From positions 20,829-84,828 of the forward strand of contig NZ_LMPT01000007.1 of NCBI RefSeq assembly GCF_001424425.1: a DNA stretch of 64,000 bases, written 5' to 3'. The notes under the pieces are model-generated. The model ran no database searches. It was not told the origin of the DNA and was given only the letters and a program-made list of their open reading frames with translations. Shown piece after piece: positions 1 to 10,489 of the stretch. Positions within the stretch are counted from its first letter, which is position 1. Each line of letters starts with the position of its first letter. The position numbers were made by a program, and so were the translations under genes. Origin of the DNA: Acidovorax sp. Leaf191 (GTDB lineage: Bacteria; Pseudomonadota; Gammaproteobacteria; Burkholderiales; Burkholderiaceae_C).

Positions 1-1
1 T

Positions 2-703
<702 letters not shown>

Positions 704-722
704 GTCCTGCAGGGCACAGCGC

Positions 723-1157
723 ATGACCGAAGTCGCCTTTCACTTCAATGCCCCCGACAAGCTGGCGTACGCATGCCGGTTTGCGCGCAAGGTACAGCGC
801 AGCGGCGCGCGCCTGGTGATCTCGGCGCCCGCCGACACCCTGGTGGCGCTCGACCGCATGCTCTGGGCGCTGGCACCGCAGGACTTTGTGGCGCACTGCC
901 GTGACGACGCCGACGAAGAACTGGTGCACGCATCGCCCGTGCTGCTGGCCGCTGACGCACGCACCGCTGCGCACCACGAGGTGCTGCTGAATCTGCATGC
1001 CGAAGTGCCCGAAGGCTTCGGCCGGTTCGACCGCCTGGTCGAGGTGGTGAGTGCGCAGGATGAGTCGGACCGCATGCAGGCACGGGCGCGCTGGAAGCAC
1101 TATGCATCGCGCGGCTACGCCATCACCCGCCACGACCTCGTGCTGAAAGCCGGCTGA
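723..1157 (+). CDS. holC: DNA polymerase III subunit chi (HolC)
   Basis: Small clamp-loader-associated subunit that links the polymerase III holoenzyme to single-strand-binding protein. The 144-residue product starts MTEVAFHFN, typical of the family, and has the expected length. The frame is open further upstream, but the ATG at 723 matches the family start and lies just after the pepA stop. It overlaps the next gene by one base (stop TGA, start ATG), so the two are probably translated together. The pepA-holC order is conserved in many proteobacteria, which supports the assignment. Confidence 0.88.
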   Translation: MTEVAFHFNAPDKLAYACRFARKVQRSGARLVISAPADTLVALDRMLWALAPQDFVAHCRDDADEELVHASPVLLAADARTAAHHEVLLNLHAEVPEGFGRFDRLVEVVSAQDESDRMQARARWKHYASRGYAITRHDLVLKAG

Positions 1158-1909
1158 TGGCACAGCAACCCCCTCGCACGCCGCCCCGCTTTGTTCCCAC
1201 GCTCACCGAAGTGGTGCAAACGCCGGATGCCGTGCCTGCACACGGGGCGCCCGGTGCGCCCCTTGCGCCTGCTTCGCCGGTTGCAGCCGGGCGCACCACG
1301 GTGGTCTCGTCGCCCTTGCCGCCGGTGGTGCGGCCCGCCGCAGCGGGGGTTGCTGCGCCTGCGGTGCAGGTGTCTGCCGTGCGACCGCCGTTGCCCAGCG
1401 CGCAACCGCCCGCGGTGATGACCCAGCGGCCTGCACCGGCACCGGCACCCGTGCCGGCATCGATCCCCGCTCCAGCAGCGGCCTCCGGGTCTGCAGGGGT
1501 GTCAGCGTCAGCGACCGCGTCTGCGCCAGTGGCATCAGCCAATGCGAACACCGCGGCAAGCCCGCTGGCAGCGGCTGCCAGCGCGGGTGTACTCACCCGG
1601 CGGCTGCCCGCGGTCGATGCGCCCGCGCCGCCGCCTGCCAGTGCGCCCCGCGCCATGGTGGCGCCACCCGCTGCGGCCCGCGCGCTGCCCGATGGCTTCG
1701 AGGAATACATGGTGCACCGCGTGATGCAGCGTGTCGACGTTGTGCTGGATCAACGTCTGCGCGAAGCGATCGCCACAGTGGTGCAAGAGCAGACAAGATC
1801 GGTGCTGCCGCGGCTGCGCGAAGAGATCGAATCGGTGGTCCGCCACGCGGTGTACGAGGCCGTGGCCGATGAGTTGGCGAGTGGCGCGCCTGTGGCGCCC
1901 AAGGGTTAA
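1157..1909 (+). CDS. Ala/Pro-rich protein of unknown function with helical C-terminus
   Basis: I do not recognise a characterised family. Residues 1 to about 175 are low-complexity Ala/Pro/Val with no hydrophobic segment, so the protein is probably cytosolic and disordered there. The last 70 residues (from GFEEYMVHRVMQRVDVVLDQ) look like amphipathic helices rich in Arg, Glu and Val and may be an oligomerisation or binding module. The start codon overlaps the holC stop, which implies co-expression with holC. A replication or peptidase link is only guilt by association. Confidence 0.7.
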   Translation: MAQQPPRTPPRFVPTLTEVVQTPDAVPAHGAPGAPLAPASPVAAGRTTVVSSPLPPVVRPAAAGVAAPAVQVSAVRPPLPSAQPPAVMTQRPAPAPAPVPASIPAPAAASGSAGVSASATASAPVASANANTAASPLAAAASAGVLTRRLPAVDAPAPPPASAPRAMVAPPAAARALPDGFEEYMVHRVMQRVDVVLDQRLREAIATVVQEQTRSVLPRLREEIESVVRHAVYEAVADELASGAPVAPKG

Positions 1910-2039
1910 CAGGGTATTCCCCTGTGGTTTCCCCCACATTTAATCGTGTTCCCTAATGATCTGGCCCGTAAATTGCGATATGTTCCCCTGCGTTGAGACA
2001 CAAGAACATTCTCAGCGTTTATCTTTACTGGAGATTGAT

Positions 2040-3167
2040 ATGCAATTGAAGTTGAAACTGACCGTGGTTGCTGCTATCGCGGCTGCTGCTGGTGTGGCCT
2101 CTGCACAAGAGCAGGTGGTCAAGATCGGCCACGTGGCTCCGGTTTCCGGCGCCCAAGCCCACTACGGCAAGGACAACGAAAATGGCGCCCGCATGGCCAT
2201 TGAAGAGCTGAACACTCAAGGCATCACCATCGGTGGCAAGAAGATCAAGTTCGAGCTGCAGGCCGAAGACGATGCTGCCGACCCCAAGCAAGGCACCGCT
2301 GCCGCACAAAAGCTGTGCGACTCCAAGGTCGCAGGCGTTGTGGGCCACCTCAACTCCGGTACCACCATCCCCGCTTCCAAGGTCTACAACGACTGCGGTA
2401 TCCCGCACGTGACCGGTGCTGCCACCAACCCCAACCTGACCAAGCCTGGCTACAAGACCACGTTCCGCATCATCGCCAACGACAACGCCCTGGGCGCTGG
2501 CCTGGCGTTCTACGCTGTGGACACCCTGAAGCTCAAGACCGTCGCCATCATCGATGACCGTACCGCTTACGGCCAAGGCGTGGCAGACGTGTTCAAGAAG
2601 ACCGCAGCCGCCAAGGGCATGAAGGTGGTGGACGAGCAGTTCACGACCGACAAGGCCACCGACTTCATGGCGATCCTGACCGCCATCAAGGCCAAGAACC
2701 CTGACGCCATCTTCTTCGGCGGCATGGACCCACAAGCCGGCCCCATGCTGCGTCAGCTGGAACAGTTGGGCATGGGCAACGTGAAGTACTTCGGTGGTGA
2801 CGGCGTCTGCACGTCGGAAATCGCCAAGCTGGCTGCCGGTGCCAAGACCCTGGCCAACGTGATCTGCGCTGAAGGCGGCTCTTCGCTGGCCAAGATGCCT
2901 GGCGGTACCGCCTGGAAGGCCAAGTACGATGCCAAGTTCCCCAACCAGTTCCAGGTGTACAGCCCCTACACCTACGACGCCACGTACCTGATCGTGGACG
3001 CCATGAAGCGTGCCAACTCGGTCGACCCCAAGGTCTACACCCCCGAGCTGCTCAAGTCCAACTTTAAGGGCGTGACCTCCACGATCGCCTTCGAACCCAA
3101 TGGCGAAATGAAGAACCCCGCCATCACCTTGTACAACTACAAGGACGGCAAGAAGACGCCTCTGTAA
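2040..3167 (+). CDS. Branched-chain amino acid ABC transporter, periplasmic substrate-binding protein
   Basis: Periplasmic binding protein of the LivJ/LivK type (Peripla_BP_6 fold) that delivers leucine/isoleucine/valine or a related amide to an ABC importer. I start at 2040, where MQLKLKLTVVAAIAAAAG gives a signal peptide cleaved after ASA, followed by the family opening VVKIGHVAPVSGAQAHYGKD. An in-frame start at 1956 would add 28 residues before the signal peptide and is unlikely. Length 375 residues is normal. No permease or ATPase is next to it, so it is either a stand-alone receptor or pairs with a transporter elsewhere. A strong terminator follows. The protein has low codon variety and high Lys content, as expected for an abundant secreted protein. 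Confidence 0.92.
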   Translation: MQLKLKLTVVAAIAAAAGVASAQEQVVKIGHVAPVSGAQAHYGKDNENGARMAIEELNTQGITIGGKKIKFELQAEDDAADPKQGTAAAQKLCDSKVAGVVGHLNSGTTIPASKVYNDCGIPHVTGAATNPNLTKPGYKTTFRIIANDNALGAGLAFYAVDTLKLKTVAIIDDRTAYGQGVADVFKKTAAAKGMKVVDEQFTTDKATDFMAILTAIKAKNPDAIFFGGMDPQAGPMLRQLEQLGMGNVKYFGGDGVCTSEIAKLAAGAKTLANVICAEGGSSLAKMPGGTAWKAKYDAKFPNQFQVYSPYTYDATYLIVDAMKRANSVDPKVYTPELLKSNFKGVTSTIAFEPNGEMKNPAITLYNYKDGKKTPL

Positions 3168-3228
3168 TTCAGAGCGGCTTCCCTTCTCTGTCTGGTGCAG
3201 CATTCAGTGCTGCACCGGCAGGCGCAAA

Positions 3229-3258
3229 AAAGGCTTCCTTCATGGAAGCCTTTTTTTA
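3229..3258 (+). terminator. Rho-independent terminator after the binding-protein gene
   Basis: Perfect 8-bp stem aggcttcc / ggaagcct with a 5-nt loop, followed by a run of seven T. It sits about 60 bp after the stop codon at 3167. Confidence 0.9.
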
Positions 3259-3450
3259 TGGGTGGTGTGTCCGTGTGCGGCACTGATCGATGCCCGATGC
3301 CTGGCGGCGCAATGCAGGCCCGGTGATGATCCCGGTATGCGGGCTTGCACCGCGACCGGTCAAGGCTGGAGATTCAGTGTGGGGCCGGTCAGAGGCCGCC
3401 TGGGTGCGACCCTGGTCACCCGTCTACCGAACAGGGCGCGCACCAAAGCC

Positions 3451-4458
3451 TCAGCGGCGCACCTGCAGCGATCCGGGATTCACGATATTGGTGGGCGTGC
3501 CCTTGATGAAATTCACCACGTTGTCGAACGCAGCGCCGAAGTACAGCTCGTAGCTGTCCTGCTCCACATAACCGATGTGCGGCGTGCAGATGCAGTTCTC
3601 GAGCCGCAGCAGGGCATGGCCTTGCAATATGGGCTCGCTTTCGAAAACGTCGACCGCTGCCATGCCAGGGCGGCCGCGGTTGAGTGCGGCAATCAGGGCA
3701 TCAGGCTCGATCAGCTCCGCGCGGGAGGTGTTGACCAGCAGGGCCGTGGGCTTCATGCAGGACAGGTCTTCCAGCGACACGATGCCGCGTGTCTCATCGT
3801 TCAGGCGCAGGTGCAGCGAGATCACATCGCACTGCGCGAAGAATTCTTCGCGCGTGGTGGCTGCCTGGTAGCCGTCCGTCAGGGCCTGCGCACGCGACGC
3901 TTCGCGGCCCCAGATGCGGACGTTCATGCCGAAAGCGCGCCCATAGCCCGCCACCAGCTGGCCGATGCGGCCGTAGCCCCAGACACCGAGCGTCTTGCCG
4001 CGCAGCACATTGCCCAGCCCGAAGTTGGGTGGCATGGAGGCCGCTTTGAGGCCCGACTGCTGCCAGGCACCGTGCTTGAGGTTGGAGATGTACTGCGGCA
4101 GCCTGCGCATGGCGGCCATCACCAGCGACCATGTCAGTTCTGCAGGAGCCACCGGCGAGCCGATGCCCTCTGCCACGGCGATGCCGCGTTCTGTGCAGGC
4201 GGCCACGTCCACGTGGCTGCCGACCTTGCCGGTCTGCGCAATCAGCTTGAGCCGGGGGAGCTTTTCCACCAACTGCCGCGTGATCTGCGTGCGCTCGCGG
4301 ACCAGGACGATGATGTCTGCATCCTTGAGTCTGACGGAAAGTTGACCCAGCCCCTTGACGGTGTTGGTGTAGACCTTGGCTGTGTATGCGTCGAGCCGAG
4401 AGGCGCAATGGAGCTTGCGCACTGCATCCTGGTAGTCGTCGAGAATCACGATGTTCAT
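3451..4458 (-). CDS. D-2-hydroxyacid dehydrogenase (D-isomer specific, SerA-like)
   Basis: NAD-dependent oxidoreductase of the D-3-phosphoglycerate dehydrogenase/glycerate dehydrogenase superfamily. It shows the nucleotide-binding GxGxxG motif (GVWGYGRIGQ), the catalytic Arg in LLVNTSRAELI, the Glu in VFESEPI and the catalytic His in CTPHIGY. I start at MNIVILDDYQD (335 residues). An upstream in-frame ATG adds 11 residues without family support. The C-terminal regulatory ACT domain of true SerA is absent, so the substrate is open; phosphoglycerate or another 2-hydroxyacid are both possible. It is monocistronic here and convergent with the binding-protein gene. Confidence 0.88.
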   Translation of the reverse strand: MNIVILDDYQDAVRKLHCASRLDAYTAKVYTNTVKGLGQLSVRLKDADIIVLVRERTQITRQLVEKLPRLKLIAQTGKVGSHVDVAACTERGIAVAEGIGSPVAPAELTWSLVMAAMRRLPQYISNLKHGAWQQSGLKAASMPPNFGLGNVLRGKTLGVWGYGRIGQLVAGYGRAFGMNVRIWGREASRAQALTDGYQAATTREEFFAQCDVISLHLRLNDETRGIVSLEDLSCMKPTALLVNTSRAELIEPDALIAALNRGRPGMAAVDVFESEPILQGHALLRLENCICTPHIGYVEQDSYELYFGAAFDNVVNFIKGTPTNIVNPGSLQVRR

Positions 4459-4778
4459 CCCGACATTGTGCCTTGGCACGCAGCGCCGCACTGCACTGGC
4501 AGGTCTTCGGGCGGCCCAAAACGCCAGCTTTTGGTGACGGATTGTCGCGGCGGCTGCCGCAGCCGCACGGAGTGGATGGGCTGCGCAAGTCTGGCGAGTG
4601 CAGCAGAGCCGACCGCGGCCACGAAGCAGGTGTTGTCAGCGTTTTTTGGTGCCAGTGCTCACAGCACGCCGCGTCGCGACGGCACTGTTTGCAGCACCCT
4701 GTGCGGGTTGCAAGCCCAAGGCCGGTGCGGCACCGGAGCGCCGGCCGCCAGCCGCCGGCCTGGGCAGCGATGATCTTT
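4459..4778. other. Intergenic stretch, no gene supported
   Basis: GC-rich, with overlapping open frames in several phases that show no recognisable domain or good ribosome binding site. Promoters of the hydroxyacid dehydrogenase gene should lie at its left edge. I see no RNA gene here. Confidence 0.5.
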
Positions 4779-5285
4779 CTACGCTTGGAGCGCCTCGCAC
4801 GCAGCCATGCGGTCGAGTTCTGCACACACGTCGGCCATGCGGCCTGCGATCACCAGGCGGCCGCTGGCGTGGGATACCTTGCGCACGGCCGGCACGGGCC
4901 GTGGGGGCAGCGCGCTGGATGCGATGGACGCCATGAATGCATCACGGCTGCTGCCGCAGGGTACAGACAGAAACGACCGGTTGGCCGCCACGGAGGTGCG
5001 GGCGGCGGAGGCCTTGGGCTCGGGTGGAGTCGGCTGGACGGTGAAGGGCCAGTTGCCCCGCAAAGGGCGCAGGCGGGGCGACCCAGCGCTGCGCTGATCG
5101 CCGGCAGGCCCGCCATGGCCCGGCGTGCCATGCTCGCCCGGCGGGTTGGCGCTGGCAGGTGGTGATGAAGCCGGGGCGCCAGCGCGTGGGGCTTCGTCCA
5201 GGCGGACGAGGTTGTGCAGCCAGCGCGACAGATTCTGCAGCGAATGGGGCAGGGCGGCGGACAGGGTGGACAAGGCAATTCCCAT
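4779..5285 (-). CDS. Conserved-looking hypothetical protein
   Basis: 168 residues from MGIALSTLSAALPHSLQNLS. The N-terminal 30 residues form an amphipathic helix, the middle is Pro/Ala/Gly-rich and probably disordered, and the C-terminal 35 residues (SHASGRLVIAGRMADVCAEL) look folded. Coding is supported by the GC-rich third positions and by the structured C-terminus. I recognise no characterised family. It lies downstream of lexA on the same strand, with an inverted repeat between them, so it may or may not be co-transcribed. Confidence 0.55.
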   Translation of the reverse strand: MGIALSTLSAALPHSLQNLSRWLHNLVRLDEAPRAGAPASSPPASANPPGEHGTPGHGGPAGDQRSAGSPRLRPLRGNWPFTVQPTPPEPKASAARTSVAANRSFLSVPCGSSRDAFMASIASSALPPRPVPAVRKVSHASGRLVIAGRMADVCAELDRMAACEALQA

Positions 5286-5351
5286 GTGAAAACTCCGAAA
5301 GTCGGGGGTTGGACATAGGCAGGATTGCAATGACAACCGGCACCGCAGGGC

Positions 5352-5380
5352 TGGCGTACCGACGTTGTGCCGGTACGCCA
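5352..5380. repeat. Inverted repeat between lexA and the downstream gene
   Basis: Perfect 10-bp arms (tggcgtaccg / cggtacgcca) separated by 9 nt. There is no T-run on either side, so it is a hairpin of unknown role rather than a clear terminator. Confidence 0.5.
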
Positions 5381-5417
5381 AACGCCCGCCACCTGCGGCG
5401 CGGCCAGGCAGGGCGCT

Positions 5418-6092
5418 CTACATGAGCATGGTGTTGCGGATCAAGCCGACGGCCAGGCCTTCGATTTCAAAGGGCTCGCCAGGCTGGACCACGATGACGG
5501 GGTAGTCGGGGTTCTCGGGCAGCAGCTCGATGGCGGTGGCCGTGCGGCGCAGGCGCTTGACGGTGACGTCCTCGCCCAGGCGGGCCACGATGATCTGGCC
5601 GTTGCGAGCCTCACGGGTGGACTGCACGGCCAGCAGGTCGCCGTCCATGATGCCGGCGTCGCGCATGGACATGCCGCGCACCTTGAGCAGGTAGTCGGGC
5701 TTGTGCTGGAACAGGCTGTTTTCCACGCTGTAGGTCTGGTCGACATGTTCTTGCGCGAGAATCGGCGAGCCCGCCGCCACGCGGCCGATGAGCGGAAGCA
5801 CCAGCTGAGACAGGCCCGGGATGGGCAGGCTGAACTGGCTGCCGCGTGCTGCATTGATGGAGCGCACCGTGTCGCTGCGCAGACGGATTCCGCGGGATGT
5901 GCCGCTGACCAGCTCGATCACGCCTTTGCGGGCCAGCGCTTGCAGGTGCTCTTCGGCGGCGTTGGCCGACTTGAAGCCCAGCTCGGCCGCGATTTCTGCG
6001 CGGGTGGGGGGCGCGCCGGTACGGGCGATGGCGGTCTGGATGAGGTCCAGGATCTGCTGCTGGCGGGCGGTCAGTTTCGGGTTGTCGAGCAT
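5418..6092 (-). CDS. lexA: LexA repressor, SOS regulator
   Basis: Transcriptional repressor of the SOS response; RecA filaments trigger its self-cleavage. 224 residues from [13 protein letters not shown]. An N-terminal winged helix-turn-helix (about 1-70) carries the recognition helix around [24 protein letters not shown]. The scissile Ala107-Gly108 bond is in VAAGSP. The catalytic dyad is Ser142 (RGMSMRD) and Lys179 (EDVTVKRL). The frame runs upstream, but residues before this Met would read through the operator. Two LexA boxes lie 36-72 bp upstream, so autoregulation is expected. Confidence 0.97.
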   Translation of the reverse strand: MLDNPKLTARQQQILDLIQTAIARTGAPPTRAEIAAELGFKSANAAEEHLQALARKGVIELVSGTSRGIRLRSDTVRSINAARGSQFSLPIPGLSQLVLPLIGRVAAGSPILAQEHVDQTYSVENSLFQHKPDYLLKVRGMSMRDAGIMDGDLLAVQSTREARNGQIIVARLGEDVTVKRLRRTATAIELLPENPDYPVIVVQPGEPFEIEGLAVGLIRNTMLM

Positions 6093-6128
6093 GGTGGTTT
6101 CCGGTGGAGACGCTGCAGTGGCGAACAA

Positions 6129-6144
6129 CTGTTTTTTAATCCAG
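6129..6144. promoter_or_regulatory. LexA (SOS) box 1
   Basis: CTGT-N8-CCAG, one base off the CTGT-N8-ACAG consensus, with an AT-rich core (tttttaat). It lies between lexA and the divergent asparaginase gene, 36 bp before the lexA start. Confidence 0.75.
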
Positions 6145-6147
6145 TAA

Positions 6148-6163
6148 CTGTATTTTTCACCAG
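6148..6163. promoter_or_regulatory. LexA (SOS) box 2
   Basis: A second CTGT-N8-CCAG with core attttt-ca, starting 19 bp after box 1, about two helical turns. Paired boxes are common before lexA genes. This one ends 17 bp before the asparaginase start codon, so LexA bound here could also affect that gene. Confidence 0.75.
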
Positions 6164-6180
6164 TTTTTCGGAGTACGCAA

Positions 6181-7137
6181 GTGAGTGGGCAAAAAATTGT
6201 GGTTTTGGGCACAGGTGGAACCATCGCGGGCACCTCGGCCCAGGCCGGCGACAACATCGGCTACACGGCCGCCCAGGTGGGCGTGGAGCAGCTGCTGGCC
6301 GCCGTGCCGGGGCTGACCCTGGCAGCCGGCGGCGCCACCCTGCAGGCCGAGCAGGTGGCCCAGCTCGACAGCAAGGACATGGACATGTCGGTGTGGCAGG
6401 CGCTGGCCGTGCGCTGCGCGCAGCTGTTGCAGGACCCCGCCGTGCAGGGCGTGGTCATCACCCACGGTACCGACACGCTGGAGGAAACCGCGTGGTTTCT
6501 GAGCCTGGTTCTGGATGCGCGGTCCAAGCCTGTGGTGCTGACGTGCGCCATGCGCCCTGCCAGCGCACTCACCCCCGATGGCCCGCAGAACCTGCTGGAC
6601 GCGGTGGCCGTGGCCACCACGCAGGGCGCGCAGGGTGTGGTGTCGGTGGCGGCGGGTGAGGTGCATGGCGCGCGCCATGTGCAGAAGGTGCATCCGTACC
6701 GCGTCCATGCATTCAGCTCCGGCGACGCCGGGCCGCTGGGGTGGGTGGAGGAGGGCCGGGTCCGCCTGGTGCAGGATTGGCCTCTGGCGCACGCTGAGAA
6801 AGCGCCATTAGCTATTGAAAAGATAGCGAATGCCGCCGTGTGGCCGCGGGTCGAGATCCTCCTGAACCATGCAGGTGCAAGCGGCGCCATCGTGGACGCG
6901 CTGGTGCGTGATGGCGTGCAGGGCCTGGTGGTGGCCTGTACCGGAAACGGCACGATCCACCATGCGCTCGAGGCCGCGCTGCTCAAGGCGCAGGATGTGG
7001 GCGTGCGCGTGGTGCGCTCCACCCGCTGTCCCGAAGGCCGGGTGCTGCCCAAGCCGGGCGATGCCCTGCCGGATTCGCGGGGGCTTTCGCCCGTCAAGGC
7101 GCGCATCTCGCTGATGCTGGACCTGCTCTCGCATTGA
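6181..7137 (+). CDS. L-asparaginase (asparaginase/glutaminase family)
   Basis: Hydrolyses L-asparagine to aspartate and ammonia. It has both active-site blocks: TGGTIAG with nucleophile Thr14, and [13 protein letters not shown] with Thr97-Asp98. 318 residues, GTG start, no signal peptide, so probably cytoplasmic. The start lies just downstream of the LexA boxes shared with divergent lexA. A copy of the dispersed 50-bp repeat family is embedded at about 6790-6832 and encodes an otherwise unremarkable [16 protein letters not shown] segment. Type I versus type II specificity cannot be decided from sequence alone. Confidence 0.9.
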   Translation: MSGQKIVVLGTGGTIAGTSAQAGDNIGYTAAQVGVEQLLAAVPGLTLAAGGATLQAEQVAQLDSKDMDMSVWQALAVRCAQLLQDPAVQGVVITHGTDTLEETAWFLSLVLDARSKPVVLTCAMRPASALTPDGPQNLLDAVAVATTQGAQGVVSVAAGEVHGARHVQKVHPYRVHAFSSGDAGPLGWVEEGRVRLVQDWPLAHAEKAPLAIEKIANAAVWPRVEILLNHAGASGAIVDALVRDGVQGLVVACTGNGTIHHALEAALLKAQDVGVRVVRSTRCPEGRVLPKPGDALPDSRGLSPVKARISLMLDLLSH

Positions 7138-7188
7138 CGCGCGGCCGAGCAGTCCACAACACACTACAAGCCCCCAGGCGCCGCGGCC

Positions 7189-7611
7189 ATGCTCTTTGCC
7201 TCCCTCAAGGCCCACGCCTGGGCCTACCCGGCGCTGGAGGTGGTCCACATCGTCGGCATTGCACTGCTGCTGGGCAATCTGGTGCTGCTGGAGCTGCGGG
7301 TGTTCGGCCGCGGCGCCGCATTGCCGGTCAAGGACCTGGCCCGGCTGAGCCTGTCGGTGGCCTTGTGCGGCTTCCTGCTGGCTGCGGCCTCGGGCCTGCT
7401 GATGTTCGCCACCCAGCCCGCCGAACTGCTCAGCAGCCGCGCATTCACCTTGAAGATGCTGTTGTTAATGCTTGCGGGTTGCAACGCGGCGTGGTTCCAT
7501 GGCCGGGGTTCGCTGGCACGCCTGGACGGCGTGGCCAAGGTGCAGATGCTGGTCTCCACCGTCATCTGGCTGGCCGTGGTGGTGTGTGGCCGCTGGATCG
7601 CCTACCTGTAG
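7189..7611 (+). CDS. Small integral membrane protein (DUF6644-like)
   Basis: 140 residues with four clear hydrophobic segments: about 15-35 (VVHIVGIALLLGNLVLLEL), 55-72, 85-102 and 118-136. The His in the first segment and the overall pattern resemble the DUF6644 family; this assignment is from memory of the motif and is not certain. It is followed within 100 bp by a secreted DUF6152-like protein, a pairing I expect for these families. Function is unknown; heme or metal handling in the membrane is speculative. Confidence 0.75.
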   Translation: MLFASLKAHAWAYPALEVVHIVGIALLLGNLVLLELRVFGRGAALPVKDLARLSLSVALCGFLLAAASGLLMFATQPAELLSSRAFTLKMLLLMLAGCNAAWFHGRGSLARLDGVAKVQMLVSTVIWLAVVVCGRWIAYL

Positions 7612-7703
7612 CGCATGCCGCGCCGCGATGGCTGGGCAGTCTGGCTGCTGCAGCGTGCGCACCCCCGTTGTGTTCCCTGATTGATCTTCGAAGGAGAGCC
7701 CTG

Positions 7704-8174
7704 ATGACCCTGCAACGACGCCATCTCCTGGTGGCAGCCTCCGCCTTGCCGCTGGCCGCGCATGCGCACCATGGCTGGAGCAGCTTCGACGCGGACCGCC
7801 CGATCTATCTGGAAGGCACGGTGAAGTCCGTGCGCTGGCAGAACCCGCACGCGGAGCTGCAGTTGGAGATTCCGGCCGGGCTGAAGCTGCCCGCCGACCT
7901 GGCGCAGCGGGCGGTGCCCGCGCAGACCGCGCCGGTGGACGGCAAGGCCTTGCTGGCCAAGGCGGTGCTGCCCACGCGCAAGGACCGCCAGTGGGAGGTG
8001 GAACTGGCACCCCTGACGCGCATGCAGGCTTGGCAGGTGCCGCAGATCCAAGCCGGTGCAGCCGTGTCGGTGGTGGGCTTTACCCTGCGGGACGAGAAGG
8101 GCGACGCCGTCTTGCGGGCCGAGTATCTGTTCGTGGATGGCAAGGCGTACGGCTTGCGCTCGGGGCCCGCATAA
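7704..8174 (+). CDS. Secreted DUF6152-like protein
   Basis: 156 residues from MTLQRRHLLVAAS, preceded by an AAGGAG ribosome binding site. The N-terminus is a signal peptide with a twin-Arg-like RRHLL start, cut near AHAHH. The mature part opens with HHGWSSFDADRPIYLEGTVKSV-W-NPHAEL, the pattern of the DUF6152 family, which contains a conserved N-terminal His pair and a beta-rich body. It probably acts in the periplasm. It is likely co-transcribed with the membrane protein before it. Biochemical function is not known. Confidence 0.8.
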   Translation: MTLQRRHLLVAASALPLAAHAHHGWSSFDADRPIYLEGTVKSVRWQNPHAELQLEIPAGLKLPADLAQRAVPAQTAPVDGKALLAKAVLPTRKDRQWEVELAPLTRMQAWQVPQIQAGAAVSVVGFTLRDEKGDAVLRAEYLFVDGKAYGLRSGPA

Positions 8175-8304
8175 AGTCTGGAGCGCGTTCCAGCCAGCCT
8201 GCGGGCCTTGATGCCCCAGCCGGCAAGTCCGCAGCGGCGCAGGTAACTGTGCTGACAGGTGGGCCTGACGAGGCTGTGCACAAGCGCTTTTACTACCCCC
8301 CAAG

Positions 8305-8334
8305 AAAAACGGCGCCTTGGTGTCAAGGCGCCGT
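8305..8334 (-). terminator. Rho-independent terminator of adk
   Basis: Perfect 10-bp stem acggcgcctt / aaggcgccgt with a 6-nt loop. Read on the minus strand it is followed by a T-run (AAAAA on the plus strand at 8305-8309). It lies about 70 bp after the adk stop. Confidence 0.85.
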
Positions 8335-8406
8335 TGGGCTGCGGTCAGTGCCGGCGCTACTCGGTCGTGCAGACCGTGCGCGCCGCGTTGCCAGTCGCTG
8401 TGGTGG

Positions 8407-9384
<978 letters not shown>

Positions 9385-10212
9385 TCAGCGGAAAAGCGCG
9401 CGCACGCGCTCCAGGTCCTGCGGCGTGTCCACGCCGGGGCCTGGTGCTTCCCCGGCCAGATAGACGGCAATGCGGTGGCCGTGCCACAGGGAACGCAGTT
9501 GCTCCAGGGCCTCCACCGCCTCGGTCGGCGCGGGTGCGAGGGTGGGAAACTGCCGCAGGAAACCCGCACGGTAGCTGTAGATGCCCACATGGCGCAGCGG
9601 CGCAAAACCCGCCAGTGCGGCGACGCCGGGTGTTGCCGCTTGCGCGGCGCCGTCCTGCCACCAGGCCGTGCCTGCATGGTCGCGTGCCCACGGGATGGGC
9701 GCGCGGCTGAAGTAGTGCGCCAGGCCTCGGGCATCGAGCACCACCTTGACCACATTGGGGTTGGAGTAGTCGGCCAACGTGGCCAGTGCATGGGCTGCGG
9801 TGCCCATGCTGGCTTCGGGCCGCGCGGGCAGCAGGGCGGCCACTGCGTCGATGAGGGCCGGGTCCATCAGGGGTTCGTCGCCCTGCACGTTGACGACGAT
9901 GTCATCCCCGTCCAGCCCCAGCTGGGTGCAGGCTTCTGCCAGGCGGTCGCTGCCGCTCGCGTGGTCGGCCCGGGTGAGGATGGCCTCGACACCGTGCTGG
10001 GCACAGGCCTGGAGGATGCGCGGATCGTCTGCGGCCACCACCACGCGGCTCGCGGCGCTGTGTGCGGCGCGCTGCGCCACCCGCACCACCATCGGCAGGC
10101 CGCCGATGTCTGCCAAGGGCTTGTCGGGCAGGCGGCTCGACGCCATGCGCGCCGGGATCAGCACCGTGAAGGCCTCGTCACCTCCAGGCAGCGTGGCGGG
10201 CAGCGCGCTCAC
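9385..10212 (-). CDS. kdsB: 3-deoxy-manno-octulosonate cytidylyltransferase (CMP-KDO synthetase)
   Basis: Activates KDO with CTP for transfer to lipid A in lipopolysaccharide synthesis. The nucleotide-binding signature [15 protein letters not shown] is at residues 19-33, with [25 protein letters not shown] and [10 protein letters not shown] following in the order of the family. 275 residues, slightly longer than E. coli KdsB because of an N-terminal extension. It overlaps the preceding trm112 gene by 4 bp (ATGA), a sign of translational coupling. Gene order lpxK-trm112-kdsB matches the conserved cluster. Confidence 0.96.
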   Translation of the reverse strand: MSALPATLPGGDEAFTVLIPARMASSRLPDKPLADIGGLPMVVRVAQRAAHSAASRVVVAADDPRILQACAQHGVEAILTRADHASGSDRLAEACTQLGLDGDDIVVNVQGDEPLMDPALIDAVAALLPARPEASMGTAAHALATLADYSNPNVVKVVLDARGLAHYFSRAPIPWARDHAGTAWWQDGAAQAATPGVAALAGFAPLRHVGIYSYRAGFLRQFPTLAPAPTEAVEALEQLRSLWHGHRIAVYLAGEAPGPGVDTPQDLERVRALFR

Positions 10213-10391
10213 CGCTCCAGTTCCTCGTCGGTCAGCGTGCGGGCCTCGTTTTCGAGCAGCACCGGGATGCCGTCGCGCACCGGGTAGGCCAGGCGTGCGC
10301 TGCGCGAGACGAGTTCCTGCGCCTCGCGGTCGTACGTCAGCGGGCCCTTGGTGACGGGGCAGACCAGCAGTTCAAGCAGTTTGGGGTCCAT
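10209..10391 (-). CDS. Trm112 family protein (YcaR-like)
   Basis: 60-residue protein, starting [18 protein letters not shown], the standard opening of the short bacterial Trm112/YcaR family, ending in an acidic helix. The single Cys in CPVTKGPL remains of what is a zinc ribbon in archaeal and eukaryotic relatives. Those relatives stabilise methyltransferases, but the bacterial role is not established. Position between lpxK and kdsB is as in E. coli. Confidence 0.92.
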   Translation of the reverse strand: MDPKLLELLVCPVTKGPLTYDREAQELVSRSARLAYPVRDGIPVLLENEARTLTDEELER

Positions 10392-10489
10392 GGTGTGGCT
10401 CTCGGGAAAAGGGCGTTCGTCGGGCAGGCAGGCGGGGATGATAGCGGTGGGGCAGCGCCGTGATCAGGGTATTGCATCAAGGCTGCGGC

